Part shown: positions 5,864-7,520 of the stretch, one piece after another
Position numbering within the stretch: position 1 is the first letter of the stretch
How the letters are laid out: each line of letters begins with the position of its first letter
Assembly: GCA_045639255.1 (NCBI GenBank)
Contig: JAZUCT010000016.1
Location: 1-7,520 of the forward strand
DNA: 7,520 nucleotides
Source of the DNA: JAZUCT01 sp045639255
Lineage (GTDB): Bacteria; Bacillota; Clostridia; Christensenellales; UBA1242
Direction of reading: 5' to 3'
The notes under the pieces: generated by a model
Told to the model about the DNA's origin: nothing
Seen by the model: only the letters and a program-made list of their open reading frames with translations
The model's database searches: none
Program-made: the position numbers and the translations under genes

Positions 5864-7216
5864 CTATTTTCCTAAACAGAATTTAGAGAATATTGTGTTT
5901 AAAACTTCACTTGAATAACTTTTACCAGTTATTTCGCCAATATTGTTCCAAGCATTTTGAATATCTATAATAATTAAATCTAAACTTAAATTTAAGTTAA
6001 TTGTGTTTAATGCATTACTTAAATTATTGTTTGCTTGTTCTAATAATTGTTTATGTCTGTTATTTGTTATATATAATGCATTACTTAAAAGTGGTGTTTT
6101 AAATACTTTATTATATATGCACTGCTTTAATTCTTCAATTCCAACACCGGTTAATGCAGAAATTTCAATATATTCATAGTTTTTAATTAATAAATTATCG
6201 GTTTTATTTATATCACTTTTATTTTTAACAATAATAACCTTATTTTTATCAATCTTACTTAAATTATTTAATTCTTCATTTGAAATATCTTTTGAATTAT
6301 CAATAAGATATAAAACAATATCTGCCTGATTAACGGCATCCCAACTTCGTTCAATTCCAATTGTTTCCACTTTATCAGTGCTGATTCTTATTCCAGCAGT
6401 ATCAATAAGATTAATTTTAACACCTTTATATATAAAACTTTCATTTAAAGTGTCTCTGGTTGTTCCTGCAATATCGGTAACAATTGCCCTGTTATATTGC
6501 AATAATGCATTCATAAGCGAACTTTTTCCAACATTTGGAACACCAACAAGGGCAACATTAATTCCATCTTTAATAATTCTGCCTTGAATATTGCTTTCTA
6601 TAAGTTGATTTAACTTTTCAATTATTCCAGTTATTTCGCTTTTAACATTTTCTGCGGTGATATATTCAATATCGTGTTCAGGGTAATCAATTGCAACTTC
6701 AATTTGCGCTATGATATTTGTAAGTTGGTTTTGCAAATAATTTAACTTGTTCGATAAAGCGCCATTCATTAATTGAGATGCGCTTGATAATTCCATTTCA
6801 CTGTTTGCATTTATTGTGTCAATAACACCTTCGGCACCTTCTAAACTTATTTTGCCATTCAAAAATGCTCGTTTTGTGAATTCACCTGCTTGTGCAAGTT
6901 TTGCCCCGTTACTAAGAATAAGTTGCAAAATTTTGCTTGTTATTAAAATTCCACCATGGATTTGAAATTCAACAACATCTTCACCAGTGTATGAAAAAGG
7001 GGCTTTAAAATAAACACATAAACATTGTTCGCAAAATTCATTTGTTTCAATTTTACCAAGATAAAGTTTTCTTGATTCAAAATTATTAACATCTGTTTTG
7101 CATTTAAACACATTTTTTGCAATTTTTAAAGCATTTTTTCCACTTATTCTGATAACACTTATTCCACCAACACCAATAGGTGTGGCAACAGCAGTTATTG
7201 TTTCCAAATTATCCAT
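5864..7216 (-). CDS. mnmE: tRNA modification GTPase MnmE (TrmE)
   Basis: MnmE is the GTPase partner of MnmG in wobble-U34 modification; it binds the folate one-carbon donor, and GTP hydrolysis drives the complex (family knowledge). The 450 residues are the usual length. The N-terminal folate-binding domain starts TITAVATPIGVGGISVIRIS (6-25) and includes YTGEDVVEFQIHGG (76-89). The G domain is inserted in the helical domain: P-loop GVPNVGKS (225-232), TTRD (252-255), DTAG (272-275), NKSD (332-335) and SAL (353-355). The protein ends FCLGK (446-450), the family's CxGK motif with Cys447; relatives often have FCIGK. The start is supported by AGGA (complement of 7227-7230) ten bases upstream, a weaker site than in the other genes. 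It has its own terminator and probable promoter, so it looks monocistronic. Its leucine codons lean to TTA, whereas the downstream genes often use CTT. Confidence 0.97.
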   Translation of the reverse strand: MDNLETITAVATPIGVGGISVIRISGKNALKIAKNVFKCKTDVNNFESRKLYLGKIETNEFCEQCLCVYFKAPFSYTGEDVVEFQIHGGILITSKILQLILSNGAKLAQAGEFTKRAFLNGKISLEGAEGVIDTINANSEMELSSASQLMNGALSNKLNYLQNQLTNIIAQIEVAIDYPEHDIEYITAENVKSEITGIIEKLNQLIESNIQGRIIKDGINVALVGVPNVGKSSLMNALLQYNRAIVTDIAGTTRDTLNESFIYKGVKINLIDTAGIRISTDKVETIGIERSWDAVNQADIVLYLIDNSKDISNEELNNLSKIDKNKVIIVKNKSDINKTDNLLIKNYEYIEISALTGVGIEELKQCIYNKVFKTPLLSNALYITNNRHKQLLEQANNNLSNALNTINLNLSLDLIIIDIQNAWNNIGEITGKSYSSEVLNTIFSKFCLGK

Positions 7217-7248
7217 AATTTTTAAATCCTGTTATTTAAATTTTAATT

Positions 7249-7277
7249 ATTATATCTTATTTTAACTTCAAAAACAA
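7249..7277 (-). promoter_or_regulatory. Likely mnmE promoter
   Basis: On the minus strand a perfect TATAAT (7249-7254) follows, after a 17-base spacer, TTGTTT (7272-7277), three of six matches to the -35 box. The expected leader is short, about 25 bases. The alternating tract ends seven bases upstream of the -35. Confidence 0.4.
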
Positions 7278-7283
7278 GTATTT

Positions 7284-7314
7284 TATATACACACGCGCGC
7301 ACACACGCGTGCGT
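7284..7314. repeat. 31-bp alternating pyrimidine-purine tract, Z-DNA prone
   Basis: Every step from 7284 to 7314 alternates pyrimidine and purine without a break: TATATA, then ACACAC, CGCGCGC, ACACAC, GCGTGCGT. CG, CA and TG steps are those most prone to adopt the left-handed Z form under negative supercoiling. Such a GC-rich block stands out sharply in AT-rich intergenic DNA. An inverted repeat CACGCG (7292-7297) / CGCGTG (7306-7311) also lies inside. Confidence 0.75.
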
Positions 7315-7442
7315 TAACATACAATATAAAAAATAATAATATATCAAACATTCCTTTATAAATAATTAAAATTAACATTTAATAATTAATATTTTTAAAA
7401 TTTATTTACTTTTATTTCTTTAATATAAAAATTAAAAGCAAT

Positions 7443-7475
7443 AAAAAAACACCCATGTTTCACATGAAACACAGC
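7443..7475 (-). terminator. Possible terminator of an upstream minus-strand gene, built on a parS-like palindrome
   Basis: On the minus strand the stem TGTTTCA/TGAAACA (two-base turn as written), extended by two G-U and one C-G pair, is followed within a few bases by seven Ts (complement of 7443-7449). It would end transcription arriving from the gene beyond the right edge. The tight loop and the gap before the T-tract reduce confidence. Confidence 0.4.
7456..7471. promoter_or_regulatory. Degenerate parS-like site (15/16, centre altered)
   Basis: TGTTTCACATGAAACA differs from consensus only at base nine, where the central CG step becomes CA. The central CACGTG is broken, so ParB binding may be weakened. 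It coincides with the terminator-like stem listed separately. Confidence 0.5.
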
Positions 7476-7520
7476 CTTTTTAGGTTAATAAATTTAATTA
7501 TTAAAATGAATTTGTTTAAA

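Larger units (their letters stand above)
7217..7520. other. 304-bp intergenic region upstream of mnmE
   Basis: No gene can be supported. In related genomes khpB/jag, yidC, rnpA and rpmH lie upstream of mnmE, but no part of them is recognisable here. The region holds a candidate promoter, the alternating tract and a terminator-like palindrome, listed separately; 7321-7440 is plain AT-rich DNA. Confidence 0.6.

Noticed and set aside
7209..7217. DnaA-box-like TTATCCATA at the mnmE start, also seen at the rsmG start (3462-3470)
   Set aside because: Both proteins begin Met-Asp-Asn, and GAT AAT/AAC after ATG yields this string by itself.
7476..7520. Possible end of an upstream minus-strand gene
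   Set aside because: Two frames can end here and neither tail resembles KhpB/Jag or YidC; too short to support a call.

Overview
The window is a strongly AT-rich stretch of bacterial chromosome carrying the conserved origin-proximal block mnmE, mnmG, rsmG, parA, parB, all read from the minus strand. Gene order, AAGGAGG-like ribosome binding sites and several copies of the parS consensus TGTTTCACGTGAAACA point to a low-GC Bacillota (Clostridia-like or a related uncultured gut lineage); the species cannot be fixed. The standard code fits: the Trp codons I checked are TGG, the five full-length genes have no internal TGA, and they end in TAA or TAG.

Layout, left to right. Positions 3-413 (+) hold the C-terminal part of an unrecognised, probably membrane-anchored protein, convergent with the rest. 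A hairpin at 397-421 closes the minus-strand transcript. Positions 431-571 are a compound inverted repeat that looks like a dispersed MITE-type element. Then come parB (655-1746) and parA (1749-2564), two bases apart; a 197-bp gap with a near-perfect parS; rsmG (2762-3469); mnmG (3600-5459); a 404-bp gap with three perfect and one near-perfect parS, a likely mnmG promoter and the mnmE terminator; and mnmE (5864-7216). The last 304 bp contain no gene I can support, but hold a likely mnmE promoter, a 31-bp alternating pyrimidine-purine tract and a parS-like palindrome that also forms a terminator stem.

How it works together. MnmE and MnmG form the complex that modifies U34 of certain tRNAs, and RsmG methylates 16S rRNA. 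ParA and ParB form the chromosome segregation system, and parS is its loading site, so the window encodes both the partition proteins and a local cluster of their DNA targets. No wholly new system is visible. The parts that deserve attention are between the genes: the parS cluster in the mnmG leader, parS-like sites merged with terminators, the Z-DNA-prone tract, the compound repeat, and the long low-complexity linker of ParB.
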